A DNA stretch of 64,000 bases from Sarcomyxa edulis (taxonomy: Eukaryota; Basidiomycota; Agaricomycetes; Agaricales; Mycenaceae): assembly GCA_009761415.1 (NCBI GenBank), contig QUOL01000027.1:62001-126000 (forward strand), in the 5' to 3' direction. Both the position numbers and the translations under genes were made by a program. Below, in pieces: positions 49,066 to 60,509 of this stretch (position 1 is the stretch's first letter; the number at the start of each line of letters is the position of its first letter). Under the pieces are notes generated by a model that did no database searches, was not told the origin of the DNA, and was given only the letters and a program-made list of their open reading frames with translations.

Positions 49066-51245
49066 CTACGGGGTAGGTGGATCCTCATCGAAATCACCGT
49101 CTAGTATACGCCTAAGCATGACACGCTCCCTGGCGACCTTATCACGGGGAGTATTCATCTTGGCTCGATCAAAGTCTATGATAGCGATGTCCCCATCATG
49201 ATGCGCGAGCAGGTTTTCCGCTCTGAGATCTCCATGACGCACACCCGCCGCATGAATCTCCTTCAACGCCTTGAGAAATGCAGCCCTACAGGCATGTGAT
49301 CAGTAACATAACTGAAGGATGATAAGCAATGAAGCCTACTTCTGAGCGGGAGATACGAGCGCGTTGATGCCACGATCGTGTATAGAAGGTCCTCCCCGTG
49401 TCAGGACAAGGGCAGCCACCTCCTCGTCCGAGTTTTCGAACAGGCCAACGGCAGTCAAGATTCCAGAGACACCTCTCGCGGACAAATGGCAGTAGACAGA
49501 GTATTCGTACCACAATCTTTTCCGATGTTCAGCAGAAAACGAGAGCTTTACAACGACGTCGTGGACAAGGATCTCTCCCGTCGATGTCTCGAGCTCAAGA
49601 CGGGCCTCATGAACAACCCCCATCGCACCCCATGAGATCATAGGGCCAACGATCAAGGATATGCACTCATCTGAATGGTAGCGCTGTTGTCGCTTAGGCG
49701 GAGGAGGTCTAGGATCAAAGCCCCGCGCTTTGTCCGGTGGAACAGCAGGTTCTACGCGAAAAGTTGTAGCTGGAACGGGGGAACTGTATATTCCGAATTC
49801 AAGATAAATAAATGCAAGTTTTCGGTTCTGAGCGACTTCCAGGACATCCTAGGTGCGCGTTATCGAACGATACCCAAGCTGTACGATATAGACTCACCTG
49901 GATGCTATATTTCCCAACACTTCCACGTTTCCTTTTGATCCGTTTGACTTTATTGGTGCGACCATCGTCCGTAGACGCCCGTTTCCGACGAGTGCTAGAG
50001 CGCTTAACAGAACGATCTGGTTCAGAACCAAGTGCAACACGGTTTATCGTGTCCTGAAGGGCTGTGATGTAAAGGCCAACGTGCAGCTTTCCATAATGTG
50101 GATCTTTGCATGTACTGACGTGAATGAGGTCTGACAGATAAAGAGTCTGAGATTCACGGTGACGTATGCCGATTCTTTCGAAATTCCCCGAGTGGAATAT
50201 TATGAGCGTTGTGTTTTTACGAGTAGATTCAGCCCATGCCTGTGATTTATTCGGTCTGAGCGCAGAAAAGCAGAATAAGCGGCAAACTGCTCACATGCTG
50301 TACGACTCTTTCCAATGTGACACAATTTGGAGACAGATTCTTCTTTCCCCGCAATTTGCGAGTATTCGGAGAAAAAACAGTGGGCTTTGTCCTCGGTCGC
50401 AGGTTTCTCCATGGTCCATCTTTCGAGATCTCAGTATATGATTCTAGTGGAATTTTCCATGGTGTTGTGGTGGCATCGCGAACATCTGGAGAGACGAAGG
50501 TGTGATTCGAACGGCCAGCAGTCCCAAGGGTTTCTGGAGAGAATGAATCGGACTCCGCAAGCTTTGCCATGTCCTTCAGAAGCCCTTCATCCTTCTCGGA
50601 CATGGAAACAATTTCCCAAGTGGCTAGATCAGAATAGCCCTGCACAGACTCTAGCAGCTCGGCTATAGATTTTTCGTCCATGCATCCGTCCATGGCATCG
50701 ACGGCGCGCTCGCTATAAAGTACACCGAGCAGTCTCAGAGAGGCGTCCTCCATAGCATAGCATTTCCCACCAGTGGGTCTGTCAGAATGTTTAGTCCATT
50801 CAAGAGCGCGTCCCCATTCTGGCCCAGCAGGGTGGACTACGAGGGTTGATGCAACAGGAAGGCAGAATTTAGCAGTGGTAGTCCGATAAGAATCGATCGT
50901 GGAGTTCACATTGTAGATAGTAAGTCCCCTTCTAAATTCACGCATCTTCTCTGTGTAAAAAGACCCTCCCGTGACGGGTGGTAGATGCAGTCCACGCTCT
51001 CGAACAGATTCGAGGGCGCCATCGACGGTACCAGCTATGTCCATTGACAGGGTGGGCATAATCCGTATACGTTTGAGGCATGTCCTATCGCTGAGGTGCT
51101 TGTCGTAGAATGACAGTGGTGGTAAATTTGATGTTGCATGATGGGTGACGGGTGCGCGCTCATCGGGTGGTGCCAGCAGACCCGGGTTATAGTCGAACAG
51201 AGATTGCAATTCCCGGTATGTTTCCGAGTCACAATAAGGATGCAT
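49066..51245 (-). CDS. K6: kinase-like family member, kinase motifs intact
   Basis: Same architecture as K5, with four exons. The start is MHPYCDSETYRELQSLFDYN. Exon 1 has AMEDASLRL and DLATWEIVSMS. The region from the block after intron 1 through most of the kinase N-lobe (49,415-50,170) is, as far as I can compare by eye, identical to the inverted copy in K8, including an intron. Kinase motifs: WGAMGVVHEARLE, VHDVVVKLSF, VRHGDLRAENLL, IIDFDRAKMN. The last exon ends RRILDGDFDEDPPTP. Confidence 0.83.
49415..50170 (-). repeat. K6 copy of a 756-bp inverted near-identical tract
   Basis: It matches 58,950-59,705 (in K8) in reverse complement with no difference noticed by eye and no length change. 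The pairing sum of coordinates stays constant at 109,120. Differences appear just outside both ends (a C/T change opposite 59,706; changes just before 58,950). The tract covers coding sequence and an intron. Confidence 0.8.
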
Positions 51246-51661
51246 CTGAGGTGAGATAGTTTTGCATAAATCGCATCGCGACTACGAAGCCGTCGCCGTT
51301 GTGTCAGAAAGGAGGAACGTACTTACCATTGAAAGGCCTCCTATAGCTAGATCTTCGGATTGAGAGTCTGAAGGGGCCAGTCGAAGAATTCAAGCTTCTA
51401 AGTAGTTGCGTTTTGATCATGCGGAGGAGACTGGCCAGCTTGAAAACCCAGACCACTGTGCCACCAGACACGCGCCAACATATGTGAATGAGTATATACT
51501 TACACTCACACCAGGTCAAGGATTCAGCTGGGATTTAGCATTCAGGTTCGGTGACGGTACATAGACTATTACATAGGCAACATCCAGACGTCAAGACTCC
51601 TACCATCCGATTCGGTTGTGAAGTTCCAAGTCATAGATCGGAATAATACACATCATCCAGG
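51246..51661. other. Intergenic K6-K7
   Basis: 416 bases between K7's stop and K6's start, both on the minus strand. No feature recognised beyond the K6 promoter region. Confidence 0.45.
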
Positions 51662-53759
51662 CTACAAGTGTGTCAGAACGTCTTCTAACTCGAAACGCTC
51701 GTTGTCCATTTCCTTCTCTGATCTTGACTTAGGTTTTGGTTTGCGGCCAACAACTTGAATGACCTCATACTCCTCGTCCGTTATCTTGTTCATCTTCGTC
51801 TCCTTGACCGCCTTAGTGAATCCAATTATAGCGACTTTTTCGCCATTGACAAGGAGATGATCCAGAGAAATTTGACCATGGAGAACGCCAGCATCATGGA
51901 TTGCTCTCAGCGCAGCGCGGAATTTGTTTTTGGTAGTTTCAGTGATGGCTCTGTTGGTAAGTGAAGGTCAGAACAGGTCAAGGTAAGTGTAGAAGATACA
52001 TACAGTCCAGTTTGAGAGGGTGATCCATAAGTGCTCATGACCAGTGCAGAATAATTGTCGACCTTCGGCGTCGTCGGCGGAGAATCAAAAAATCCAATGA
52101 CGTCTACTAGATCCTGGACATTCTTGTCCTTGAGAAAACGGTAGATCTTAGATTCATGAAAGAGTTGTTCCCTCTGATCCTCGTGATACGCGAGTTTGAC
52201 GACGACATGTTGGTCCAGGTATGCAACGTCTCCGAAAGAGAGTGTGACGTCAAAAATGAAGCTATCGATACGCTTGCTGATTGCGAGATGGAGTGGAGGA
52301 GAACTTGAAGCCTCAGGCAGTGGAACCAATCGCGGATTTCGGAGAAGCTTAAGAGGCCTTCTGGCGGTGAAATTGGGTATCATGCCTATGATACCACGCG
52401 CGCTCTTTGCAGTGTACAAATGAACAATGCTGACATCACGGGCGCGCTCAAGGATTTCCTGTTGGAAGTAATGATTATCAACTCAGAAATGATTCGTTCA
52501 CTTCGAAAAACTTACTAGTCTTTGTTCTGGCATAAGCCCATCCTGCTCCCACGTGATTCGGGTCCAACTGTGAGGAAGATTGTGGTTCTTTTCAGCCTCT
52601 TCCAATTGCCGTGTACGATCTATAACGTCCTCGAGGGCAGCAATAATGATCCCAACGTGCAATTTTCCATAAGACGGATTCTTGCGCTGTGGTGAATAGG
52701 ACGCCGAGGAGATATAGAGAGTTTGGGTTTGACGATCACGAACGCCAATAATTTCCCAGTTTACGGAAGTCAACACAAGCAGAGTAGAATCATGCTGCAC
52801 AGCTTCGGCCCACAACTGCAATTGGCGGAGAAATCAAGTACGACACACGGCACGAGCAAATGAGAACTCACCTGTTGAATCATGTGAATTGCGTGAGTCC
52901 TCTCCCCTTTCGAAGGTGATCGACCACCGCGAGATTTACGTTTTTTAGCTTGCGGAGTAGCGTCCTGTTGCTGCAGCCGTTCATAGTGCTCGGTCACGGA
53001 AGAGGCCCAGGGAGTGGACTTCGCGTCATATCCCATCTTCGCGCCTTTGACGGTCTTCGACCCGTACTTTGTCTGGCAGCTAGTACCGCAGTCTTGAAAT
53101 ATACAGTGCTCCCAGGGAAAAAGATCGGGCTCTTGACCTAGAGCTTCCACAGCTCTCATGAACCCTTCTTTTCCTGCTTTCAGACTCTTGAACTCCAAAA
53201 GCCCTATCTTGGTCTCCGGAAAGTGTTTCTTGACCAGGCCTAGGACCATCCTTTTCTCATCACTGATTGACGGCGCAGTACACGGCTGAACAAACTTGAA
53301 TGTACCATCGGGAGTGGCCTCACTGCCACCTACAGCTCCAGTGAACGACAGCAGATTTTCAATTTCAGACGGCTCGTGAGCCAATGCGAGTGCGGAGGCG
53401 ATTGTAGCACATTGTCCGGCTATCAATGTATAGACTTCGGACACCGTGTTTTCGTCTCGCATCGTCAAGACAGCGCTCTTTTTGAACTCCTTCGCCCAAT
53501 TTTCCTGGAGGGCGCCGAACTGGGGGGCAGGTTTGCATCGGTCTTTGAAGTCGGTAAAAACATTTTCGGCAACCTTTGCAAGAGCAGCTGGCAGTGAGGG
53601 AAGATGCACCAAATGCTTGAGGATGAGAGAATCATCCAGGTGCTTATCGAATAATTGTGGTGCACGCGTATTCTGCGACGTGACATGATTCGGTCCGATC
53701 ACGAGAGGTGGAGGGTTCCAGGCGAAAAATGCCTCAATTTCGTCGTAAACAGATGTCAT
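51662..53759 (-). CDS. K7: nuclease-like / pseudokinase family member
   Basis: The start MTSVYDEIEAFFAWNPPP fits the family opening; an upstream in-frame ATG at 53,858 is less likely. Exon 1 has PQLFDKHLDDSLILKHL, EATPDGTFKF (a literal PD-G) and, about 40 residues later, IGLLEFKSLKAG, so both acidic and lysine positions of a PD...E-x-K site are present. Then comes HCIFQDCGTSCQTKY, Cys-rich as in K1. The block after intron 1 reads DSTLLVLTSVNWEIIGVRDR, then YGKLHVGI. The kinase-like part keeps the lysine (DQHVVVKLAY) but the catalytic loop is VLHGQISLDHLLV (Asp to Gln, Asn to His) and the DFG region is IIGFTKA (Asp to Gly), so phosphotransfer should be lost. It ends with a longer charged tail (RKPKPKSRSEKEMDNERFEL). 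Confidence 0.8.
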
Positions 53760-54587
53760 ATTGTTTGTTGGATGAAGTATAATGATTAGATGTGGAAGTA
53801 CGGGTTGAAAACGTAGAATTGTGTCGAAAGTTGGCGATGAGAGAGTGTCGAGAAACAAGGAATAAAGATTCAGAGAGCCTGCCAGAGGCTTGAGAGATGA
53901 GATGGTATGAGTTTATGACCGGTGGTGGTCATTTTATAAGTATTGCACGATGCGCAACTCCGAAGCTGGACAAAACAGAGGGGTTTTTGTGGTGTACCGA
54001 GCGACCTTGAGGCCTACAGAACATAAAGGATAATAAGACAGGACCAGATATGTCTTGATCGTAGCATCACATAGCCTTCAATGTAAGGGCAACACGGGAT
54101 GGTCCATCATATTTCTTGTTATGGGCGCTTGTAGCCGTGAGTACTAAGAGTACATACGAGGAAATCGTTCAACGACGGGAAGTTAAGAAAATACACCAAA
54201 AGACTCACCTGGATTGAGCCATAACAGATCTGATACAATAGTCAGAACGCTGATTCTGACAAAATGGGCCCGATAGACCTTTCGGTCATCAAGAAGAGCG
54301 GTGTTTTCATCATAATAAAAGGCACAGTTCTCGTGTCAGAGATAACGTTGGAGAAAATGGGTCGACAACAATGACGGTCGGTGTTGCAGAACCCTCGCAT
54401 GAATAATAAGTATCGGCAGAGAGTAGACGGCTTGAACCGCCAATCATTCTCCATGCTGTTGTGAATACGTTTATCATCTAATCTGTGTCCTGGGTGAGTC
54501 TTGGAACAATCTCCGATAATATGAACTGAAAGGATACAACCAAATGCGACGCGGATACTTCCCACTCTTATTGAAGCACACATCAAT
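53760..54587. other. Intergenic K7 - PCD-like gene
   Basis: It contains the K7 promoter and the 3' end of the next gene. An open frame at 54,242-54,595 (-) has no recognisable domain and overlaps the neighbouring gene end, so it is not accepted. Confidence 0.45.
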
Positions 54588-55915
54588 TTAGCCAACCCAA
54601 CGCGAACGCATGCTCGCCGATCTATTCTCGAAGACAGTTATACTATGTGGTCTCCGCGCACTTTTCCGCAAAGGACCCCGCACGAAGGACTTGGCGTGAT
54701 TATCCAATATCGCCTCCAGACGAATAGCTTCTGTCAAGTCCGCATGAGTGGGAAGTAGGGGGCGCTTGGAGTCATTCTCAATGAATAGGTTGACAGTGTT
54801 CTCGTATATCAACGTGAATAGAGGCTGTCCATACATCACAATGAATACCCACAAACAGCTCAAGGGAAAGCGAAAGACTCACGTTACCCGAAGACCCAAA
54901 TTCTGTCAACGCATCTAGAAGTGCAACGGCGGAGAAGAAGTTGCCACCACCATCCATCTTAGGTTCGAGTATTATCGAAAGACGAAGGATTCTATCCACG
55001 TAAACACGAGAGGGGCGGAAGGCCCAATTGCGGGAATACAGGGGGAGCATGTATTTCTTGAGATCTGTATCATCGATAGACTCCAGGTCGTTTGGGAGTG
55101 TGGCATCGGATAGGGAAGGTATAGGTGGCAGGGGGGTATTAGATTCGACCGAAGTGGAGTCTGCGCTCTGATCCACAACGTTTGGGAAAGGTGTACAATG
55201 TAGGGCGATGGAAGAAGCTTTCAGCGCCAGATTTACTTGTTTAGGTATGGGAGCGGTACCGTCGGCAATTTCTTGAGCGAAAATCTCATCGGAGAGCATA
55301 GCGAGCCGTACATCGTTCAAAGTGAGGACAGGATGGGTATTCAGACGTCCAGTGTTGGTATGTAGTTCAACAATGCAACCGGCGACAACTAGTTTGGTGG
55401 GTGAGTGCTTTGAAGAGAGAAAACGGCTATGTCAACAATTTTACAAGGAAGATGAGGACGACACGCACTTTTTCTTCGACGGCCAGAGTTAGCAATTTCC
55501 TGGCAAAGGCGAAAGCGTTCCTGGGTGCTTTTAAAGTGTATTTTCTTCCCAACCAAGCAGGTTTTTCGGTGCAGATGCGATTGTGCGCATGGGGCGCAAA
55601 TCGTATGTCCCAACAGCGCGTATACAGCGGGGTCAGGTATAACTGGATTTCGTCCGATGTAAGGGCGCGTGGTAGAGAAGATGTGGGCTTTTTTGGAAGA
55701 GGAGGGAGAGAAGGGTCTTGAAGAATAGATTTTAGGAGGTCTCCAAAGTAATGAACAGGTTTCGTTCCACTGAGTTGGATTTTTTGGGGTTTGTGTCGAG
55801 CTGACTGGAATAAAGAGGCACGCAAACCAGGACTGGCTCTATAAGATATCGAGAAAGACCGAAGAAAATGTCGACTGATTACTCTGAATCTTTGAACGCC
55901 AACGATAGAGTGCAT
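54588..55915 (-). CDS. Tandem-repeat pterin-carbinolamine-dehydratase-like protein, copy 2
   Basis: It is paralogous to the next gene upstream. The N-terminus MHSIVGVQRFRVISRHFLRS is Arg-rich with no acidic residues, like a mitochondrial presequence. The first repeat runs from SDEIQLYLTPLYTRCWDIRF to LTLAVEEK, then across an intron to HSPTKLVVAGCIVEL and LTLNDVRLAMLSDEIF. The second repeat runs from DTDLKKYMLPLYSRNWAFRP to LTEFGSSGN, then PLFTLIYENTVNLF and THADLTEAIRLE. This is the alpha-beta layout of 4a-hydroxytetrahydrobiopterin dehydratase. The catalytic His-His pair of the family is reduced to one His here and is missing in the second repeat, so catalysis is doubtful. The C-terminus has an extra basic tail (GPLRKSARRPHSITVFENRS). 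Confidence 0.6.
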
Positions 55916-56090
55916 GGAGGTCGTAGTTCATGATGGTTTGTCGTTGGAGACCTTCCGCGATGTCCATGTTTTGTCTTACGTCGAATATTCTGAAATTTTA
56001 TGGATCTATCTACTATATATTATTGCCCTTCGGGATGTATACTAGATAATCTTCCTCTACCGGCTGACTAGTACTTGGATTCCGAGCAAA

Positions 56091-57498
56091 TCAATCGGAA
56101 TATTCCTGTATCATTGTCTCGAGACGAATAGCCTCTCGAACATCAGCATGCGTGATCCGGTCATGACCAGAGTCGCGAATGACGTTTGTAGATAGACGAA
56201 CGGCGTTGTTCGTGTATGTCAACACGAAAAGAGGCTGAGGGAGAGACGCGTCAATTAACGCCAGCGAGCTAGCCAAGAAGTCTTTTCACTCACGTTCCCT
56301 GTAGACCCGTGTTCTGTAACCACCTTCAGAAACGGAATGACCGATCTGAGATCCTGGAAACGGATTTCTTTCGAGAGACCTGTAATCGTCGGCGCATGGG
56401 GTGGCACCCAACGAGTCCATTGTTGGGTGTGCAACGGGATGAGATATTGATTGACTTCGTTATCATTCAGAGACACCTTGTCGTCTGGGATCAGGGACAA
56501 TGAAGGCAAAGCCTCCGGTTTCACTCCTGAAGATTCGAGGGTGTTGGAAATCAAGGGGAACTCTTGACCTTCTGGCTCAAGGTTCTTTGGATCCCATGAC
56601 TCGGCAAGGGCCATGGATTTAGTCGAAACGATTTCTGACCGTAAGTGCTCGTCCATAGGAATGGCTCGTCCGGCGGAGAGTTCGTCTTCGTACTTGCGGT
56701 CTGAGCCCACGGCGAGACGGACATCGCTGAGAGAAAGTCCAGGCATGACCCCTCTTCTACTGCTTATATTGATAATTGCTGTACAGCCCTCGACGGCCAT
56801 TCTAAAAGGCGGGTGCTTGAAAAGGTAAGAATGGCGTGAGCTGCACCTTCCTCCAGATCAGAATAGAAGAAGGAATTCAACGAATATGAATGAACAAAAT
56901 CACGTACATGTTCTTCAACGACCACATCCATGAATCTTCTCATGAACGCAAAAGCGCCAGCGGACGTAGGGAAAGGATATCGTTTGCCTAGCCACAAAGG
57001 CTTGACCGCGATGACTTTGATAATTTTTGAATTAGGAGGAGCAGCCTCGAACTTGACGTCCCACAGCTTAGCATATAACGGATTGAGGTATCTATCGATT
57101 TCCTTCTTGTTTAAAAGAGGCGCTGGAATCGATACCCCTAGTCGGGTGAATCGTGGTCTTTGTTTCCGTGGTAACAGAGGAAATGGAGGGTTTTGAAGGG
57201 CGGTTTTTAGGATGTGACGAATAGTGAGTGGGCGTATACGGACTCCGGATTTTCCTGGTTTTCCTTTTCCTTTTCGTTTCGGAATGGCTGGCTCTTCTGG
57301 TAGTATTGGTGGCCAAGAATCATCAACAGGCGGCTCTTCGCCATCAATGGGTCCGGGAGCATTCAAATCGTCCCACCACGAAGAGGATGATTGGGATGGT
57401 GGACTGGTATTAGTGCTGTAGGATATCGATCCTGATTGGAGAAGATTTCGACGCGTTCGAATTGCTGCCAGTCCTCGAACGCGAGCGATGGAGTACAT
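56091..57498 (-). CDS. Tandem-repeat pterin-carbinolamine-dehydratase-like protein, copy 1
   Basis: The start is set at MYSIARVRGLAAIRTRRN because it aligns with the start of copy 2; an in-frame ATG lies 30 bases upstream. The N-terminus is Arg-rich and likely mitochondrial. A Pro/Trp-rich stretch (residues about 35-75) and a basic patch (PKRKGKGKPGKSG) follow. Repeat 1 is NKKEIDRYLNPLYAKLWDVK to FMRRFMDVVVEEH, then HPPFRMAVEGCTAIIN and LSLSDVRLAVGSD, with the HH-P hallmark kept. Repeat 2 is NDNEVNQYLIPLHTQQW to VVTEHGSTGN, then PLFVLTYTNNAVRL and ITHADVREAIRLE, without the His pair. PCD proteins recycle oxidised pterin cofactors or act as dimerisation partners; which applies here is unknown. 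Confidence 0.62.
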
Positions 57499-57880
57499 TT
57501 TGGTGAAAAGTTTTGGAACATCGGGCAAGCATCGGCCAAACGTTTGGCGTGCGTGACAGTCACCGTGACGCGTGCACTCTTTCTGCTCTCAACTCTCATC
57601 ATCCCCATTCCCAAGTCTTCTTACGAGGATCTCAAGCTTGTCTCCACGCTAGCCTCAGGTAATGAGTATTCCGAGAGACTGACCATTATCTGATCACGCT
57701 TCTCTGGCTCGGAAGTACTCTCAAGAACTTCTCGTGAAGTGGTACTAAAACGCAAAAGGTCCTACTACTAGTACGTTGTGGCGCACTTGAGCGCTGATAC
57801 TTCCACTCGAAGCTTCTCTTCATCGCTTTTGGTTCTATATTGGTGACATGCAACAGCCTCGCGATTCCGAGTGGTCCGAG
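57499..57880. promoter_or_regulatory. Bidirectional intergenic region, PCD-like gene / K8
   Basis: 382 bases separate the divergent starts. No defined promoter motif was identified. A short in-frame ATG extension of K8 begins at 57,848 but lacks counterparts in K5 and K6. Confidence 0.45.
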
Positions 57881-60055
57881 ATGCATCCGTTTTGTGACTC
57901 GGAAACATACCGAGAACTACATTTACTCTTCGATTTCAACCCTGATCTCCTAGAAACTCCCGAGAACCCTCGTACACCCATCAATCGTGCAACACTACCA
58001 CCTCTGTCGTTCTACGACAAGCACCTCAGCGATAGGACCTGTCTCAAACGCATACGAATTATGCCCACCTTGTTGTCGGATATCGCTAGTACTGTCGATG
58101 TCGCCCTCAAAGCTGTTCAGGATCGCGGACTGCATCTACCACCCGTAACGAAAGGCTCTTTCTACACCGAGGAGAAGCGTAAATATCGAAGGGGACATAC
58201 CATCTACAATATAAACTCCATAATTGATTCTTACAAATCTACTACCTCTACCTTCTGCCTTCCTGTTGCATCAACCCTCGTCATCCATCCTGATGGTCCA
58301 AGATGGGACTATGCTCTTGAATGGAGTAGAAATACCGATAGGCTTCCTGGCGGGAACTGCTATGCTGTGGAGGACGCCTCTCTTAAATTGCTGGGTGTCC
58401 TCTACAGCGAGCGCGCTGTCAGTAGTATGCATGGGTGCATGGATGAAAAATCTATAGCCGACCTGCTACAGTCTGTGCAGGGCTATTCTGATTTAGCTTC
58501 TTGGGAGATTGTTTCTATGTCCGAAAAGGATGAAGGACTTCTAAAGGACATGGCGAAGCTTGCGGACTCTGATTCATTCTCTCCAGAAACCCTTGGGACT
58601 GCTGGCCGTTCTGACCACACCTTCGTCTCTCCAGATGTCCCCGATGCCACCACAACACCATGGACAATTCCACTAGAGTCATATACTGAGGTCTCAAAAT
58701 ATGGACCATGGAGAAACCTGCGACCGAGGACAAAGCCCACTGTTTTTTCTCCGAATACTCGCAAATTGCGTGGAATGAAAAATCTGTCTACGAATTGTGT
58801 CACATTAGAAAGATTCGTACAGCATGTGAGCAGCTTGCCAACTATTCTACTCTTCTGTGCTCAGACCGAATAAATCACAGGCATGGGCTGAATCTACTCG
58901 TAAAAACACAACACTCATAATATTCCACTCGGGGAATTTCGAGAGAATTGGCATACGTCACCGTGAATCTCAGACTCTTTATCTGTCAGACCTCATTCAC
59001 GTCAGTACATGCAAAGATCCACATTATGGAAAGCTGCACGTTGGCCTTTACATCACAGCCCTTCAGGACACGATAAACCGTGTTGCACTTGGTTCTGAAC
59101 CAGATCGTTCTGTTAAGCGCTCTAGCACTCGTCGGAAACGGGCGTCTACGGACGATGGTCGCACCAATAAAGTCAAACGGATCAAAAGGAAACGTGGAAG
59201 TGTTGGGAAATATAGCATCCAGGTGAGTCTATATCGTACAGCTTGGGTATCGTTCGATAACGCGCACCTAGGATGTCCTGGAAGTCGCTCAGAACCGAAA
59301 ACTTGCATTTATTTATCTTGAATTCGGAATATACAGTTCCCCCGTTCCAGCTACAACTTTTCGCGTAGAACCTGCTGTTCCACCGGACAAAGCGCGGGGC
59401 TTTGATCCTAGACCTCCTCCGCCTAAGCGACAACAGCGCTACCATTCAGATGAGTGCATATCCTTGATCGTTGGCCCTATGATCTCATGGGGTGCGATGG
59501 GGGTTGTTCATGAGGCCCGTCTTGAGCTCGAGACATCGACGGGAGAGATCCTTGTCCACGACGTCGTTGTAAAGCTCTCGTTTTCTGCTGAACATCGGAA
59601 AAGATTGTGGTACGAATACTCTGTCTACTGCCATTTGTCCGCGAGAGGTGTCTCTGGAATCTTGACTGCCGTTGGCCTGTTCGAAAACTCGGACGAGGAG
59701 GTGGCCGCCCTTGTCCTGACACGGGGAGGACCTTCTATACACGATCGTGGCATAAATGCACTCGTGTCTCCCGCTCAGAAGTAGGCTCCCCTGCTTATCA
59801 TCCTTTGATTATTGTTGCTGATCGCACATCTGCAGAGCTGCATTTCTGAAGGCGTTGAAAGAGATTCATGCGGCGGGTGTGCGTCATGGAGATCTCAGAG
59901 CGGAAAACTTGCTCGCGCACCATGACGGGGACATCGCTATCATTGACTTTGATCGAGCCAAGATGAATACTCCCCGTGATAAGGTCGCCAGGGAGCGTGT
60001 CATGCTTGGGGGTATACTAGACGGCGATTTCGATGAGGATGTACCCACCCCGTAA
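57881..60055 (+). CDS. K8: kinase-like family member, kinase motifs intact
   Basis: Inverted relative of K6 and K5. The start MHPFCDSETYRELHLLFDFN aligns with their starts. Exon 1 (to about 58,825) has PPLSFYDKHLSDRTCLKRIR, AVEDASLKL and DLASWEIVSMS, clearly diverged from K6. From 58,950 to 59,705 it matches K6 without visible difference. From 59,706 onward, including the last intron, it is closer to K5. Kinase motifs are intact: WGAMGVVHEARLE, VHDVVVKLSF, VRHGDLRAENLL, IIDFDRAKMN; end DEDVPTP. The basic linker (KRSSTRRKRASTDDGRTNK) is as in K5 and K6. Confidence 0.83.
58950..59705 (+). repeat. K8 copy of the 756-bp inverted near-identical tract
   Basis: Counterpart of 49,415-50,170 in K6. 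It spans the end of the exon 2 core, the basic linker, an intron and most of the kinase N-lobe. Intron identity argues against purifying selection on protein as the cause and favours recent conversion or duplication. Confidence 0.8.
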
Positions 60056-60509
60056 TCTGGACGCCATTCGATCTCTCTGATGTGTCCTTCGTATCTCTGA
60101 TGAACGTATGCTTAGGAATGTTGTTGGCCATGTGCTTACTAGATCCATGTATCTATGTACTATCTGTGACGTCGCTGTGGCATGGCTTCAATTTTCGGAC
60201 GTTCTTGTATCTTCCTGACATGTTTCCCCTTTGCGAACAGTATCATCCTGATAACTTCCGTGTACAATATGTGTACCTTCCCACTCAAACCCCTTGATTG
60301 GTAGAAATTTTGATGTCATGGCCACAGGATTCTGAACAATAGCAGGCCCGCTCGGACCCGGCCGTCGAAACCAAGTCGAAAATGCTCTTGTGCTCAAGTT
60401 GCTCTTGTTCCAAACCAATCTTGTCCTATTGTTGCAACCATATAGATATAGGCGTAGTCTGCTCAATCCGTATCTGTGTGTTCTTTCTCTGTCCTTCGCT
60501 GTGATACTT
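60056..60509. other. Intergenic K8-K9
   Basis: 454 bases with the K8 3' region and K9 promoter. The K9 frame stays open upstream to 60,390, giving a hydrophobic leader-like extension (MLKLLLFQTNLVLLLQPYRY). The paralogs lack it, so it is taken as 5' UTR. Confidence 0.45.

Noticed and set aside
49675..49938. Plus-strand frame whose translation is identical to a minus-strand frame at 59,182-59,445
   Set aside because: Both are antisense shadows of the near-identical K6/K8 tract. The identity reflects the inverted duplication, not a conserved antisense protein.
54242..54595. 117-codon minus-strand frame
   Set aside because: Overlaps the end of the PCD-like gene and has no recognisable sequence.
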